Shown here: one piece after another, positions 62,775 through 64,000 of the stretch | How the letters are laid out: every line of letters starts with the position of its first letter | Position numbering within the stretch: the stretch's first letter is position 1 | Made by a program: the position numbers and the translations under genes | The notes under the pieces: generated by a model | Database searches by the model: none | What the model saw: only the letters and a program-made list of their open reading frames with translations | What the model was told of the DNA's origin: nothing | Origin: Sphingorhabdus contaminans | GTDB taxonomy: Bacteria > Pseudomonadota > Alphaproteobacteria > Sphingomonadales > Sphingomonadaceae | DNA length: 64,000 nt | Direction of reading: 5' to 3' | Assembly (NCBI RefSeq): GCF_007280415.1 | Contig: NZ_VKKU01000001.1 | Location: forward strand, 1,302,001 to 1,366,000

Positions 62775-63899
62775 TCAGGCGGCGCTGACCAGTTCTACGG
62801 CAGTCGTTTCCTCGATCCAGCCACCACCCAGCACGCGTTCGCCATCGTAAAAGACCGCAGCCTGCCCGGGGGCAACACCATATTCGGGCGTATCGAATGT
62901 CAGCCATTCGCCATCCATGCGCGCAGGCACCGGCTTTGCCATCGACCGTACTTTGGCAAGCAGCGGGCGTCCCTCTACATCCGCCAGCCAGTTGGCCTCG
63001 ACAATCCGCGCCGCCTGTACAGCCAGTGCCTCGCGCGGTCCTACAATCACCCGTTGTGTCGCGGGATCAAGCCGGATGACATAAAGAGGCACGGGCTGCC
63101 CGCCGATTTCCAGACCTTTGCGCTGTCCGACCGTATAATGGATCATACCCTTATGCTGACCCAGCACGCGGCCATCGAGATGGACGATATCGCCACTTAG
63201 TTCCGCATCGGGGCGCACCTTGCGAACGACCGATGCATAATCGCCGTCGGGCACGAAACAGATATCCTGACTGTCCGGCTTCATCGCAACCACGAGACCC
63301 AGTTCCTGCGCAATGGCGCGCACCTGTGGCTTGGGCATGCCGCCTAACGGAAAACGCAAATAGTCGAGCTGGTCTTGCGTCGTCGCGAACAGGAAATAGC
63401 TCTGGTCGCGTGCCGGGTCTGCGGCGCGGTGCAACTCGGCACCCGCCGGCCCTTCGACGCGGCGGACATAATGCCCCGTCGCAAGGCAATCCGCGCCCAG
63501 TTCCTTGGCCAGCCGGAACAGATCGGTAAATTTGACACCCATATTGCAGCGCACGCAGGGTATCGGTGTACGCCCCGCCATATATTCATCGGCGAAATGG
63601 TCGATGACGGATTCGCGGAACCGGCTTTCGTGATCGAACACATAATGGGCAATGCCCAGCTTGTCGGCAACGGCGCGGGCATCGCGGATATCCTGCCCGG
63701 CGCAGCATGCCCCGGCCCGCTTCACCGCGCTGCCATGATCGTAAAGCTGCAGCGTAACGCCCACGGTTTCGGCCCCTGACCGCGCCGCAAGCGCGGCGAC
63801 GACGGACGAATCAACACCGCCGGACATGGCAACCACGATCCGTTTCCCCGCCAGATCGGGGCCCAATTGAAAATCGTTCAGATAAATATCGTCAATCAT
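62775..63899 (-). CDS. mnmA: tRNA-specific 2-thiouridylase MnmA
   Basis: 374 residues from ATG 63899. PP-loop [11 protein letters not shown] near 24, catalytic Cys in [22 protein letters not shown] and the second catalytic Cys in [14 protein letters not shown] are all in place. It thiolates uridine 34 of tRNA for Lys, Glu and Gln in the cytoplasm. The upstream extension (20 codons) lacks conservation. It ends 11 bases from the convergent small membrane gene. Confidence 0.96.
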   Translation of the reverse strand: MIDDIYLNDFQLGPDLAGKRIVVAMSGGVDSSVVAALAARSGAETVGVTLQLYDHGSAVKRAGACCAGQDIRDARAVADKLGIAHYVFDHESRFRESVIDHFADEYMAGRTPIPCVRCNMGVKFTDLFRLAKELGADCLATGHYVRRVEGPAGAELHRAADPARDQSYFLFATTQDQLDYLRFPLGGMPKPQVRAIAQELGLVVAMKPDSQDICFVPDGDYASVVRKVRPDAELSGDIVHLDGRVLGQHKGMIHYTVGQRKGLEIGGQPVPLYVIRLDPATQRVIVGPREALAVQAARIVEANWLADVEGRPLLAKVRSMAKPVPARMDGEWLTFDTPEYGVAPGQAAVFYDGERVLGGGWIEETTAVELVSAA

Positions 63900-64000
63900 T
63901 TGACAGGCCACATAGGGGCAGCAGAACGAAAAGGCCAGTTTTCCGTCATTACTTCTCAATATGGAACAGCATTTAAGGCAAAATGATAATTACCGTTAAC
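63900..64000. other. leader region of mnmA at the window edge
   Basis: No gene is visible in these 101 bases. They must hold at least part of the mnmA promoter, but I cannot point to convincing boxes. Confidence 0.4.

Noticed and set aside
1-64000. tRNA genes, CRISPR arrays, insertion sequences, integrases and attachment repeats
   Set aside because: Reading through the gaps I found no cloverleaf-like segment, no spaced direct repeats, no transposase or integrase, and no flanking repeats around the sugar island. A tRNAscan or repeat search would be needed to exclude them fully.

Overview
The window looks like chromosome of a sphingomonad-type alphaproteobacterium. This is inferred from the gene repertoire (DUF3297, a Caulobacter/Xanthomonas-type TonB receptor beside a tryptophan-halogenase-like flavoprotein, a stress-gene cluster with GGAAC-N17-GTT promoters) and moderately high GC; no rRNA or other marker gene is present. 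About 57 protein genes fill the window and no gap exceeds 300 bases. I see no tRNA, rRNA, CRISPR array, insertion sequence or phage gene.

Region 1 (1-14889, all minus strand) is one tightly packed operon for N-methylated amino acids, most likely glycine betaine. In transcription order it holds a dimethylglycine-dehydrogenase-like flavoprotein, a GbcA-like Rieske oxygenase, a small cupin, the four sarcosine oxidase subunits (soxB, soxD, soxA, soxG), a BCCT transporter, a GMC (choline-dehydrogenase-like) oxidoreductase, a second FAD oxidoreductase and an MFS transporter cut by the window edge. Together these can take up betaine and strip its methyl groups stepwise to glycine, with one-carbon units passed to tetrahydrofolate. 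The GMC enzyme could add choline as an entry point. A perfect inverted repeat sits in the operon's leader.

Region 2 (15024-24346) is housekeeping and envelope: a TelA/XpaC-like pair, a GDSL esterase divergent from an ABC/FtsX pair (the tesA-ybbA-ybbP arrangement), a bile-acid:Na+ symporter family protein, a TPR protein overlapping a mono-haem cytochrome with no ordinary start codon, and a zinc-ribbon protein.

Region 3 (24485-44067) is a sugar-utilisation island. It combines a TonB receptor, a halogenase-like flavoprotein, three GH43 enzymes (predicted cytoplasmic, secreted and lipoprotein), an aldose 1-epimerase, a complete sugar ABC importer, a PhyH-type dioxygenase, a GntR/FCD regulator and an oxidative galactose (De Ley-Doudoroff) pathway: galactose dehydrogenase, SMP-30 lactonase, DgoD, DgoK, DgoA. 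Every promoter-bearing gap in the island carries one copy of the same AT-rich element (TATCATATAAAT), which looks like the operator of a single local regulon.

Region 4 (44318-56658) is a stress and envelope region: cation/proton antiporter, small basic protein, DUF4142 lipoprotein, MgtC, SET-domain protein, hemerythrin, YghA-like dehydrogenase, ferritin-like/DUF2383-type protein, PilZ protein, a large unrecognised 734-residue protein coupled to a CinA-domain protein, a glycine-zipper protein and an L,D-transpeptidase. Three genes have EcfG-like promoters with identical 17-base spacing lying about 30 bases before the start codon.

Region 5 (56791-63899) is core genome: typA with a strong terminator, an outer-membrane beta-barrel protein, a YhiN-like flavoprotein, DUF3297, a class C beta-lactamase-like lipoprotein, a small membrane protein and mnmA.
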